This document shows, one piece after another, positions 24,737 to 32,194 of a stretch of 64,000 nt of DNA. Location of the stretch: contig DATEMU010000003.1 in assembly GCA_035275405.1 (NCBI GenBank), positions 496,001 to 560,000 on the forward strand, written 5' to 3'. The first letter of the stretch is position 1. Every line of letters starts with the position of its first letter. The position numbers and the translations under genes were made by a program. The DNA comes from Phycisphaerae bacterium (GTDB lineage: Bacteria > Planctomycetota > Phycisphaerae > UBA1845 > UTPLA1). Under the pieces are notes generated by a model. It searched no databases, was not told the DNA's origin, and saw only the letters and a program-made list of their open reading frames with translations.

Positions 24737-25434
24737 ACGCTGCAACTACTTCTCGGCCCGCCCATAAGTCGCACGTGCTCTTGTTGGTCGGCGGTGCGAT
24801 CCTCGTTCTGGCGATCATGGTTTGGTCAGCGTTCTCGCAGCGCGCGATCTTTTTCCACCATATTCCCCTTAGCGACGGATTCATCCGTATTGAAATCCGG
24901 GAGGGCCGACTTCGATTTGACGGAAAGACGCCCACAAGCGCAGGTGTGTCCTCGTACCCTCATCTTGCAAGAGTGCCGGGCATCCTATCCTACCTATGGT
25001 ACGTAACGAATATTGGCATGGCGACCACACCCCCACGACCGGGAGCAACTTGGCTGAGCTGGCATTCGAGGATTCATCTCGGAGTTTTTATTGCGATACT
25101 CATGCTATATCCGGCGATCGTCTCTCGCGACGCCCGAAGCCTCTTAAAGTGGGCCGGGCTCGGATGCTGCATAGCGATCTTTGCCAAACTAGTCGTGGCT
25201 TTTCGCGTCGCCGCTACCTCACGAAACTACAGCCCGGAAAGGCTGTTTCTCGACTTGGCCGTACAGTTCTTCGTGGTGCTGATTCCGACAGCACTTTTGT
25301 TCTTGTGGGCCATGAAGGCTGAGAAAAAGCCCGGATATTGTGCGCGATGCGGCTACAACCTCACTGGCAACGTCAGCGGTCGCTGCCCAGAGTGCGCAGC
25401 GCCGGTCGGGGGAACAATCCCCGATCCGGCATAG
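24721..25434 (+). CDS. Membrane protein ending in a zinc ribbon, tandem member 3
   Basis: The 237-residue protein has hydrophobic helices near residues 19-38, 115-135, 150-170 and 190-212 and ends with CARCGYNLTGNVSGRCPECA, where the last Gly of the usual motif is Ala. The start lies inside the ribbon codons of the upstream gene. Outside the ribbon it shows no clear similarity to members 1 and 2. Function unknown. Confidence 0.65.
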   Translation: MQAALNAATTSRPAHKSHVLLLVGGAILVLAIMVWSAFSQRAIFFHHIPLSDGFIRIEIREGRLRFDGKTPTSAGVSSYPHLARVPGILSYLWYVTNIGMATTPPRPGATWLSWHSRIHLGVFIAILMLYPAIVSRDARSLLKWAGLGCCIAIFAKLVVAFRVAATSRNYSPERLFLDLAVQFFVVLIPTALLFLWAMKAEKKPGYCARCGYNLTGNVSGRCPECAAPVGGTIPDPA

Positions 25435-25518
25435 GACGAATGCCCCGGAAGCCGATAGAAAGAAGGCGGGACACCGCGAGACTATGATCCACCGGTCTCG
25501 CCGATTCGGAGATTGAAC

Positions 25519-25728
25519 ATGCGACTTGTCCTGAGCTTTGTATTTGCCCTGGGGATGGCCGTCGGATTGGGTGCGGGGTGCTCCGACAACAGCCATGAGT
25601 GCTGCGACCATCATGCGCGCCACGACGACGCGGACATCAAGGTCGATGCGCCCTACGCCCGCGTCCGAGTTAACATCCCGGACAATGATGATGACGACGT
25701 CGACGTCGATGTGGATGTCGACGATTAG
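25519..25728 (+). CDS. Small acidic lipoprotein
   Basis: The 69-residue protein has a signal ending in LGAGC, a clear lipobox. The mature part has ECCDHHARHDDAD and ends in an aspartate ladder, DNDDDDVDVDVDVDD. The His/Cys/Asp-rich surface could bind metal ions such as calcium, but this is inference. GGAG seven bases before the ATG supports the start over an in-frame TTG at 25513. No family is recognised. Confidence 0.6.
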   Translation: MRLVLSFVFALGMAVGLGAGCSDNSHECCDHHARHDDADIKVDAPYARVRVNIPDNDDDDVDVDVDVDD

Positions 25729-25808
25729 CGCGGGCGGGTCGATCCGCCACACGAAAATAGCGAGAGGCCTTAGCTCAGTTCCTGGCGACGATCTTCGCGC
25801 TGCGTGAC

Positions 25809-26105
25809 ATGATCCGAGTCGTTATCCCATTCCACCTGCGAACCCTGGCCTGCGTGGACGACGAGGTGCCTCTTGATGTGGAAGGCCCAATCACACAGCG
25901 CTCCGTCCTCGACGCCCTCGATGCCCGTTATCCGATGCTCCGCGGCACGATCCGCGATCATGGCACGTTGAAACGTCGGCCGTTTATCCGCTTTTTCGCC
26001 TGCGAACGTGACCTGTCGCACGAATCGCCGGATGTCCCGCTGCCCGAGGCGGTCGCGACCGGCCGCGAACCCTTCCTTATTGTCGGCGCGATCGCAGGCG
26101 GTTAG
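25809..26105 (+). CDS. MoaD/ThiS-like sulfur carrier protein
   Basis: The 98-residue protein has the ubiquitin-like beta-grasp pattern ([27 protein letters not shown]) and ends exactly in Gly-Gly (IVGAIAGG), the end that is adenylated and thiocarboxylated in MoaD, ThiS and related carriers. No MoaE, ThiG, MoeB-like or CysM-like partner gene is nearby, so its pathway is open. It is followed after 25 bases by the DUF1428 gene and they may be cotranscribed. Confidence 0.75.
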   Translation: MIRVVIPFHLRTLACVDDEVPLDVEGPITQRSVLDALDARYPMLRGTIRDHGTLKRRPFIRFFACERDLSHESPDVPLPEAVATGREPFLIVGAIAGG

Positions 26106-26130
26106 ACTGGCTGCCAACGGAGGAAATACC

Positions 26131-26490
26131 ATGGCTTATGTTGATGGATACGTACTGCCGGTACCCAAGAAAAACCTCAAGGCCTATGTCGGCATTGCGA
26201 AAAAGGCCGGCAAGATCTGGCGCGACCACGGCGCGCTCGAGTATCGCGAGTGCGTCGGAGAGGACCTGAACGTGAAGTTCGGAATGCCGTTTCCCAAGCT
26301 GGTCAAGCCCAAGACCGGCGAGACGGTCGTCTTCTCGTACATCGTCTTCAAGTCGCGGGCCCATCGCGACAAGGTGAACGCCAAGGTCATGAAGGACCCG
26401 CGCCTCATGCAGATGTGCGACCCGAAGAAGATGCCCTTCGACTGTAAGCGGATGGTCTACGGCGGATTCGAGACGCTGGTCGACGCCTAA
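26131..26490 (+). CDS. DUF1428 family protein
   Basis: The 119-residue protein matches the DUF1428 dimeric alpha-beta barrel family from end to end (MAYVDGYVLPVPKKNLKAY; VFSYIVFKSRAHRDKVNAKV; MPFDCKRMVYGGFETLV). The biochemical role is not established. GGAGGA upstream of the ATG is a strong ribosome binding site. The product should be soluble. Confidence 0.88.
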   Translation: MAYVDGYVLPVPKKNLKAYVGIAKKAGKIWRDHGALEYRECVGEDLNVKFGMPFPKLVKPKTGETVVFSYIVFKSRAHRDKVNAKVMKDPRLMQMCDPKKMPFDCKRMVYGGFETLVDA

Positions 26491-26556
26491 GGCGGTGTTT
26501 CCCGGCGCACGACGGAGGCAGTGCCGAGCAGGATCGCGCACCGCCGCCGCGCATTC

Positions 26557-27852
26557 CTATCGCGTCTCGCTGCTGACGACCTGGCCGTTGATCACCACGC
26601 CGGTGCAATGCGTCGTGTATTCGAAGGGATCGCCGTCGTAGAGGGCCACGTCGGCGTCCTTGCCCGGTTCCAGGGAGCCTACGCGGTCGGAAATGCCGAG
26701 CATTTTCGCCGCGTCGATCGTGATCGTGCCTAGCGCCTGCTCAAACGTCAGGCCGTTCGCCGCTGCGATGGCCGCCTCGAAGAGGGCGATGCGCGTCTTG
26801 GGGACGTAGTCCTCATAGCCGCTTTGCAAGGCGACCGGGATCCCGGCCTTGATCAGCGTCGCCGCCGATTCCATGCTCAGATTCTCCGTCTCGCCGCGAC
26901 CGGTACGCGTCATGGTCGGGTGGATGATGACCGGCACGCCGGCAGCCTTGATCTGGTCCATGACGAGGTAAGATTCCGCCGCACCGTCCAGCACGATCTT
27001 GATCTTGAACTCCCCGGCCACGCGCAGGGCCGAAACGATGTCCGTCGCCCGGTGGACCGTGACCAGCAGCGGCAGTTCGCCCTTGAGGACGCGCGTCATC
27101 GTCTCCAGCCGCAGATCGCGGTCAGGCCGCTTCTTTTCATCCGGCAGTTCCAGTTTTCGCTGGTACTCCTGGGCCTTGATGAGCTGTGCGCGGAGCATCG
27201 CGATCGCCTTGGAGCGCGTGCCGGGAGATTTTTTCTCGGCATCTTTCCCCTTGGCCCGCGCATCTTCGCCCAGCGTACAGGCCACCATTGCGGTTGGATT
27301 GATGACCGCGTCCTCGACCGTGTTGCCGGTCGTCTTGACGATCATCGTCTGTCCGGAGATGAGCGCGCCGGGGGCGTGGCCGGTGTGCAGGGTCGTGACG
27401 CCGAAGCCGCGGACCCATTCGATGAGGCGTTCCTGCGCGTTGTAGGAATCGATGGCCCGCAACTCGGGCTGAATCGGTTCGCTGGCATCGAGCTGGTCCT
27501 GGTCCTGATCCTGATTGAGATAGCCGGTCAGGCCGACGACGCTGTGGGCATCGATGAGGCCGGGCGTGACGACCTTGGCCGTGAGTGTCTTTACTCCGTC
27601 GGGGATCGTGACGGTATCGGCCGGACCGACCTTAACGATCTTTTGGGCTTCAATGAGAACAACGCCGTCCTTGATTGGCGCGCCGACCATCGTGTAGACC
27701 GTTTCACCGCGAATGGCGAGTTGGGCTGAAGCGGGCGCGGACGAATAGAGCAGATTCACCACAGAGGCACAGAGACACAAAGAAAGGACTCTGTTCTTCG
27801 TCTCGGTGCCTCTGTGCCTCTGTGGTGCATCTTCTGTTTTCGAAGAGTTCAT
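26557..27852 (-). CDS. Secreted amidohydrolase-like protein, metal site degenerate
   Basis: The 431-residue protein is a paralog of the neighbour at 27855-29150, with the same frame of blocks: VVTPGLIDAHS, SGQTMIVKTTGNTVED, SPGTRSKAIAMLRAQLIKAQEYQRKL, and the end SLEPGKDADVALYDGDPFE. The metal-binding HxH of amidohydrolases is reduced to HSV, and positions that are HH and HSDD in the neighbour are DG and SGYED here, so it is probably inactive or changed in function. The first 35 residues (PQRHRGTETKN, then LCLCASVVNLL) are encoded by a dispersed inverted repeat and act as the only signal-like sequence. It follows the neighbour by two bases, so they share an operon. Confidence 0.75.
   Translation of the reverse strand: MNSSKTEDAPQRHRGTETKNRVLSLCLCASVVNLLYSSAPASAQLAIRGETVYTMVGAPIKDGVVLIEAQKIVKVGPADTVTIPDGVKTLTAKVVTPGLIDAHSVVGLTGYLNQDQDQDQLDASEPIQPELRAIDSYNAQERLIEWVRGFGVTTLHTGHAPGALISGQTMIVKTTGNTVEDAVINPTAMVACTLGEDARAKGKDAEKKSPGTRSKAIAMLRAQLIKAQEYQRKLELPDEKKRPDRDLRLETMTRVLKGELPLLVTVHRATDIVSALRVAGEFKIKIVLDGAAESYLVMDQIKAAGVPVIIHPTMTRTGRGETENLSMESAATLIKAGIPVALQSGYEDYVPKTRIALFEAAIAAANGLTFEQALGTITIDAAKMLGISDRVGSLEPGKDADVALYDGDPFEYTTHCTGVVINGQVVSSETR
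27757..27827. repeat. Dispersed inverted repeat inside a gene start
   Basis: CACCACAGAGGCACAGAG at 27757-27774 is perfectly inverted at 27810-27827, with 35 bases between. It is a known type of scattered palindrome. Here it lies within the first 32 codons of the amidohydrolase-like gene and encodes its signal-like segment. Confidence 0.85.
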
Positions 27853-27854
27853 GG

Positions 27855-29150
27855 CTATTTTTCCCCGGTCTCAAAGCAGCACAGGTGCATCTCCTGGTCC
27901 CGGCCCGCGCCGTAACCGCCGACGGCGTAGAGGTAGTCCTTCGGATCGCTGCGATCAAAGACTTTTTCGCCTTCGACGTACGTCTCCAGCACCTTGGTAT
28001 AGACGCTCAAAGGATCGCCGGACAGGATGATGAAATCCGCGTCCTTGCCCGGTTCGAGCGAGCCGATCCGTTTATCCAGATCGATCATTTTCGCCCCGGC
28101 CATCGTCATCGCGTAGAGCGCCTTTTCGCGGGACATCCCGGCTCGCACGCCCAGCGCGGCCGACCGGAGAAAATGCCGCGAATCGGTGATCCAATCGTCG
28201 CTATGGTAAGCAGTCAGGACGCCCGCCTTCTCCAGGACCGCACCGGTATTAAGCAGCAAATCTCTGGCCTCGATCTTCCCGCCCGGGCTGTCCACGAGGA
28301 TGATCGAACACGGAACGCCGGCTTTGGCGATCTCCTCCGCGACCTTCCAACCCTCGCTGACGTGGTGAAGCACGACGCGGAAGTGAAACTCCTGCGACAG
28401 GCGAATGACGGTGAGGATGTCGTCGGCACGGTGGGTGTGATGGTGGACGATCCGCTTTCCGTCGAGCACTTCGAGGAGGCCTTCCATCTCCAGATCTCGC
28501 TCGGGTCGTTTTTCCGGGTCGTCGCCGGCTTGCTGAAGTTTGCGGCGATATTCCTGGGCCTTGACGAACTTTTCGCGTATCAGTGCGGCGGACTTCGAGC
28601 GCGTACCGGGAAACGGCGCCTCGCGCTGGGAGTTGGTGCCGTTGGCCATCTTCATGCCGCCGAGGATATTGCCCGCCTCGTCGTGGATCGCCATCTCTTC
28701 AATCGTGCGGGCCTTGCGAAGCTTCAGATAGATTGTCTGGCCGCTCAGCAGGTGGCCGGAACCGGGCATGACGTTCAGCGTGGTCATGCCGCCGGCCCGC
28801 GCGCGGACAAAGCCGGAATCGCGGACATTGACGGAATCGAGCACGCGGACATCGGGCTGGATCGGCCCGCTGCTGTCGGCGGCCCAACCGCCGCCGATGT
28901 GGCTGTGAGTGTCCACCAGGCCGGGCATGATGACTTTGCCCGTGCAGTCGACGCGCTGCGCGTCCGCGAATCCAGCGTCGGGACCCACCGCTACGATTCT
29001 TCCTTTGTGCACGACAATCGTGCCGTGGGCGATCGGGTCGCCGACAATGGGAATGATCTTCGCCCCGACAAATGCCACGGGCTCGTCCTGCGCGGGGGCG
29101 AGGGAAGTTAGCAGTAACAGGGTGGAAATCGCAAGGGATGCGTACTTCAT
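27855..29150 (-). CDS. Secreted amidohydrolase family protein
   Basis: The 431-residue protein has a signal peptide (MKYASLAISTLLLLTSLAPA) and an amidohydrolase domain: IMPGLVDTHSH with the metal HxH, a central HHHTHR, LHHVSEG, the AYHSDDW segment, and the C-terminal SLEPGKDADFIILSGDP strand typical of imidazolonepropionase/dipeptidase-like members. It probably hydrolyses a C-N bond in the periplasm; the substrate is unknown. It lies upstream of a degenerate paralog in the same operon. Such secreted pairs occur in planctomycetes and Bacteroidetes. Confidence 0.85.
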   Translation of the reverse strand: MKYASLAISTLLLLTSLAPAQDEPVAFVGAKIIPIVGDPIAHGTIVVHKGRIVAVGPDAGFADAQRVDCTGKVIMPGLVDTHSHIGGGWAADSSGPIQPDVRVLDSVNVRDSGFVRARAGGMTTLNVMPGSGHLLSGQTIYLKLRKARTIEEMAIHDEAGNILGGMKMANGTNSQREAPFPGTRSKSAALIREKFVKAQEYRRKLQQAGDDPEKRPERDLEMEGLLEVLDGKRIVHHHTHRADDILTVIRLSQEFHFRVVLHHVSEGWKVAEEIAKAGVPCSIILVDSPGGKIEARDLLLNTGAVLEKAGVLTAYHSDDWITDSRHFLRSAALGVRAGMSREKALYAMTMAGAKMIDLDKRIGSLEPGKDADFIILSGDPLSVYTKVLETYVEGEKVFDRSDPKDYLYAVGGYGAGRDQEMHLCCFETGEK

Positions 29151-29291
29151 CGATCCGCTCCAAACCTCAGGACCTTCTTCCCGAAGGAGCGGATCTTAAC
29201 GGATCGGGCCGATCGCGTCCCCCAGTGCCCGCACTGCGGGTGGGGGCACTGGGCAACGCGTCGATCAGGGGCAATTGATCCCGAATAGAAG

Positions 29292-29666
29292 TTATTGAAC
29301 CAGCGGATTCAGGGGCTGGGCGTCGCAGACATCCCCGGCGCTGTCGAAGTCCGCGTTTTCCTGGCCGGGATTGCTTTGCGCTGGGCAATTGTCGCACGCG
29401 TCGCCCACGCCGTCGACGTCGGCGTCGAGTTGATTCCCGTTGGCCGTATTGTCGCAGTTGTCGCAGGCGTTACCGACGCCGTCCGAGTCGTCATCCGCCT
29501 GATCCGTATTGCCCACCGTCGGACAATTGTCGGCGTTGTTGATGACGCTGTCGCCATCCGCATCATTCGTAAACAACCCGAGCAGAATGTTGCAGCCGGT
29601 CAGCACCAGTAAACTGAGCGCGCAACACACTACAAACCGAGTCCCGATCAATCTTGCCGTGGCCAT
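29292..29666 (-). CDS. Lipoprotein with thrombospondin type 3 repeats
   Basis: The 124-residue protein has a signal ending in LTGC, then three to four calcium-binding thrombospondin type 3 repeats with the DxDxDG pattern ([47 protein letters not shown]). The repeats would form a rigid calcium-filled rod on the cell surface. No other domain is present. A ribosome-binding-like GGTAGAG precedes the ATG. Confidence 0.8.
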   Translation of the reverse strand: MATARLIGTRFVVCCALSLLVLTGCNILLGLFTNDADGDSVINNADNCPTVGNTDQADDDSDGVGNACDNCDNTANGNQLDADVDGVGDACDNCPAQSNPGQENADFDSAGDVCDAQPLNPLVQ

Positions 29667-29951
29667 GCTCTACCTCCACGAAAAGGGTTCCACGCGAGGG
29701 CCGGCGAGGATGGTTCAGTTGAGTCACCGCGCTTCCGCGGTTGAGATTAGCCGTGCCGAAGGATGCTATTCAGCACGTTTCAATGCGGTCAAGGTGTATC
29801 TAAAACCCCGGTAACGAATGCCCGTGTTTTTGCTGAATAATTGAGAATCGGCGCGTCAAGATCACATTCTGTTTACGTCGAATTCATCACCCATTCATGG
29901 CTGTCGCGCAGACTGGTGAGTGTTGCCGTCAGTCCCCCTTTGGAGTAACCG

Positions 29952-30275
29952 ATGCCTACGACGATTCAAACGATTTCAAAAGAAGAACTGTCACAGAAGC
30001 TTTCGGAACACGATCGATTCCAACTCCTGAACGTGCTGGAGCCCGAATACTACAAGGAAGGGATCATCCGCGGCTCTCGAAAGATTCCGCTTTCACAACT
30101 CGACCGGCGATTCAATGAGCTGGATAAGTCGCAGGAAGTGGTGGTGTATTGCGCCAGCCACGATTGCCCGGCTTCCCGCCAGGCCGCCGAAGCCCTCGCG
30201 GCAAAAGGTTTCGACGTGAAGGCCTACGAAGGCGGCATCAAGGAGTGGAAAGAAGCCGGACTGCCGACCGAATGA
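29952..30275 (+). CDS. Rhodanese-like sulfurtransferase, single domain
   Basis: The 107-residue protein matches single rhodanese domains: LLNVLEPEYYKEGIIRGSRKIPLSQL, then the active loop VVVYCASHDCPASRQAAEAL. The catalytic Cys is in YCASHDC, in the variant seen in thiosulfate sulfurtransferase-like proteins. It would move sulfane sulfur or act as a sensor. GGAG before the ATG fixes the start. It is convergent with a 49-residue gene. Confidence 0.85.
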   Translation: MPTTIQTISKEELSQKLSEHDRFQLLNVLEPEYYKEGIIRGSRKIPLSQLDRRFNELDKSQEVVVYCASHDCPASRQAAEALAAKGFDVKAYEGGIKEWKEAGLPTE

Positions 30276-30299
30276 TCGCCGTCCCTGCGCGCCAAGGGC

Positions 30300-30449
30300 T
30301 TACGCCCTCTTGAAATACTGGATGGCGCGCTCGTGCTTCTCGGCCGCTGCCCGCGAGTTGAACGTGCCCAGATTGCGACGTCGCCCGCTCTTCGGGTTTT
30401 TCTTACGCGAGTAGAGTCGATACTGACCGGTGGCCAGTTTGCGGATCAT
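30300..30449 (-). CDS. Conserved 49-residue basic protein
   Basis: This short gene encodes MIRKLATGQYRLYSRKKNPK, followed by GRRRNLGTFNSRAAAEKHER and a short tail, a pattern I recognise from small basic conserved bacterial proteins annotated as hypothetical. AGGAG lies seven bases before the ATG at 30449. It ends 25 bases after the convergent rhodanese gene. A nucleic-acid-binding role is plausible from the charge but unproven. Confidence 0.75.
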   Translation of the reverse strand: MIRKLATGQYRLYSRKKNPKSGRRRNLGTFNSRAAAEKHERAIQYFKRA

Positions 30450-30510
30450 CAATCATCTCCTTTTGGCGCGGCCCGAAAGATCCTAGGCGCTGCAAGGGAG
30501 GAAATCGCGC

Positions 30511-30771
30511 GTGGCGGAAAAGAAAAAATGGTCGCACAAGGTCAAGACGACGTCGACGTATCCGCCCGCGGGCCTTTTTACCAGGAGCGCCCCCGCGATT
30601 GCTCGTGGAATGGCCAGCAGGCGCGTCAGCCCCAAGGGCATCAGTTCCGGCATCCGCATGATCCAGTTTTTCATTAACCGGGCAGGCAAGGGGCTGTCGC
30701 CGACGCGCCGTCGCGAACTCGAACGGGCCAAGCGAATGCTCCAGGCGCGATTGAAACGACGCCGGGCTTGA
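30511..30771 (+). CDS. DUF3175 family protein
   Basis: The 86-residue basic protein matches DUF3175: KKKWSHKVKTTSTYPPAGLF, then ARGMASRRVSPKGISSGIRMIQFFINRAGKGLSP and a Lys/Arg-rich end. Function not established. The start is GTG with GGAGG nine bases upstream. It is divergent from the 49-residue gene. Confidence 0.85.
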   Translation: MAEKKKWSHKVKTTSTYPPAGLFTRSAPAIARGMASRRVSPKGISSGIRMIQFFINRAGKGLSPTRRRELERAKRMLQARLKRRRA

Positions 30772-30813
30772 ACCGGCCAGAGTCTCGGCGCAAGATGTGC
30801 AGGGCGGTGTCCT

Positions 30814-32154
30814 ATGCGAATCCGATCGGCGTTTGTCCTCAGCTCTTGTCTGTTCGCTTTCACGAGTCCTCCTGTGAGAGCCGGCAACTGGCCTTCCTTC
30901 CGCGGACCCAATGGGCGCGGTATCGGCGATGGCCGACCGCCAATTGAATGGGACGTAGAATCCGGGGAACATGTGAAATGGAAATCGTCCATCCCCGGCC
31001 AGGGCCATTCTTCCCCGATCCTGTGGGGCGATCGCATTTTCCTCACGACGGCCGTCAGCGCGGATAAGTCATCGCCGGAATTCAAGACCGGCTGGCTCGA
31101 CGGCACCGGCGAGTCCGCGGCGGACGAGGGGCCGTGGACGTGGAAGGTATTGTGCCTCAACAAGAAGGATGGTCGCCTCGTGTGGCAGCGCGACGCCCAC
31201 ACGGGTATTCCCAAGTCCAAGCGTCACATCAAGGCCACGTATGCGAACAGTACGCCTGCGACCGATGGCACGCACGTCGTCGCCTTCTTCGGCTCCGAGG
31301 GCCTCTACTGTTACGATGTCGAGGGCGAGCTTCTTTGGAAGAAAGACCTCGGTCTGCTCAAAAGCGGTCCCTACAACGCGGAGGATCTGGAGTGGGGCAG
31401 CGCGAATTCGCCGATTATCCATGATGGTCAGGTCATCCTCCAGTGCGACGCGATGAACAACGCGTTCTGGGCCAGTTTCGACGTGAAGACCGGCCGCGAG
31501 CTGCGCCGCGTGAAGCGCGTCGATATCACGACGTGGAGCACGCCGAGCATCGCCGAGTCCGGCGGGCGAACGCAGGTCGTTTGCAACGGATACAAGGAGA
31601 TGGCGGGATACGATCTGAAGACTGGAGAACGATTATGGACGCTGCACGGAGGCGGCGACTGTCCAGTCCCGACACCGCAAGTCGTCGGCGACATGATCTA
31701 CCTGACGAACGGTCATGGCCGCAGCCCAATCTACGCCATCCGCGCGGATGCCCGCGGCGACCTGACGCCGACCGATGAGGTTGCGCTACCCGAAGGCCTT
31801 GCCTGGTGCCAACCGAAAAACGGCTCCTATATGCCGACGCCGCTGGTGTTGGACAAAAACCTCTACGTGGCGAGCGACAACGGCATCCTCGCGGCATATG
31901 ACGCGAAGACCGGGAAGCAACTCTATCGCGAGCGGATCAAGGGAGCCGGCACATTTTCCGCGTCAATCGTCGCTGCCGACGACCGCCTCTACTTCGTCAA
32001 CGAAGCGGGCGACGTGTTCGTCTTTCAGGCGGGCGATTCGTTCAAGCTCCTGGCGAGCAACTCCATGAACGAAATCTGCCTGGCCACGCCGGCGATTGCG
32101 GATGGGCAGATCTTCATCCGCGGCCGGGATCATCTCTATTGCATTGGCGATTAA
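30814..32154 (+). CDS. Secreted PQQ-type beta-propeller protein
   Basis: The 446-residue protein has a signal peptide and begins its mature part with NWPSFRGPNGRGIGDG, the usual start of the planctomycete PQQ_2/BamB-like propeller family. Repeats such as LLWKKDLG, GRELRRVKRVDITTWSTP and LYVASDNGILAAYDAKTGK mark the blades. Function is unknown; many such proteins are thought to be scaffolds and need not bind PQQ. It ends 40 bases before the convergent transglutaminase-like gene. Confidence 0.85.
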   Translation: MRIRSAFVLSSCLFAFTSPPVRAGNWPSFRGPNGRGIGDGRPPIEWDVESGEHVKWKSSIPGQGHSSPILWGDRIFLTTAVSADKSSPEFKTGWLDGTGESAADEGPWTWKVLCLNKKDGRLVWQRDAHTGIPKSKRHIKATYANSTPATDGTHVVAFFGSEGLYCYDVEGELLWKKDLGLLKSGPYNAEDLEWGSANSPIIHDGQVILQCDAMNNAFWASFDVKTGRELRRVKRVDITTWSTPSIAESGGRTQVVCNGYKEMAGYDLKTGERLWTLHGGGDCPVPTPQVVGDMIYLTNGHGRSPIYAIRADARGDLTPTDEVALPEGLAWCQPKNGSYMPTPLVLDKNLYVASDNGILAAYDAKTGKQLYRERIKGAGTFSASIVAADDRLYFVNEAGDVFVFQAGDSFKLLASNSMNEICLATPAIADGQIFIRGRDHLYCIGD

Positions 32155-32194
32155 TATGAGGCAGCCGCCCCCGACGGCGTTTGTGAGTGAGGCA

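Noticed and set aside
27675-29111. Long + strand frame of 478 codons
   Set aside because: Antisense to the two amidohydrolases and starting in a dispersed repeat.
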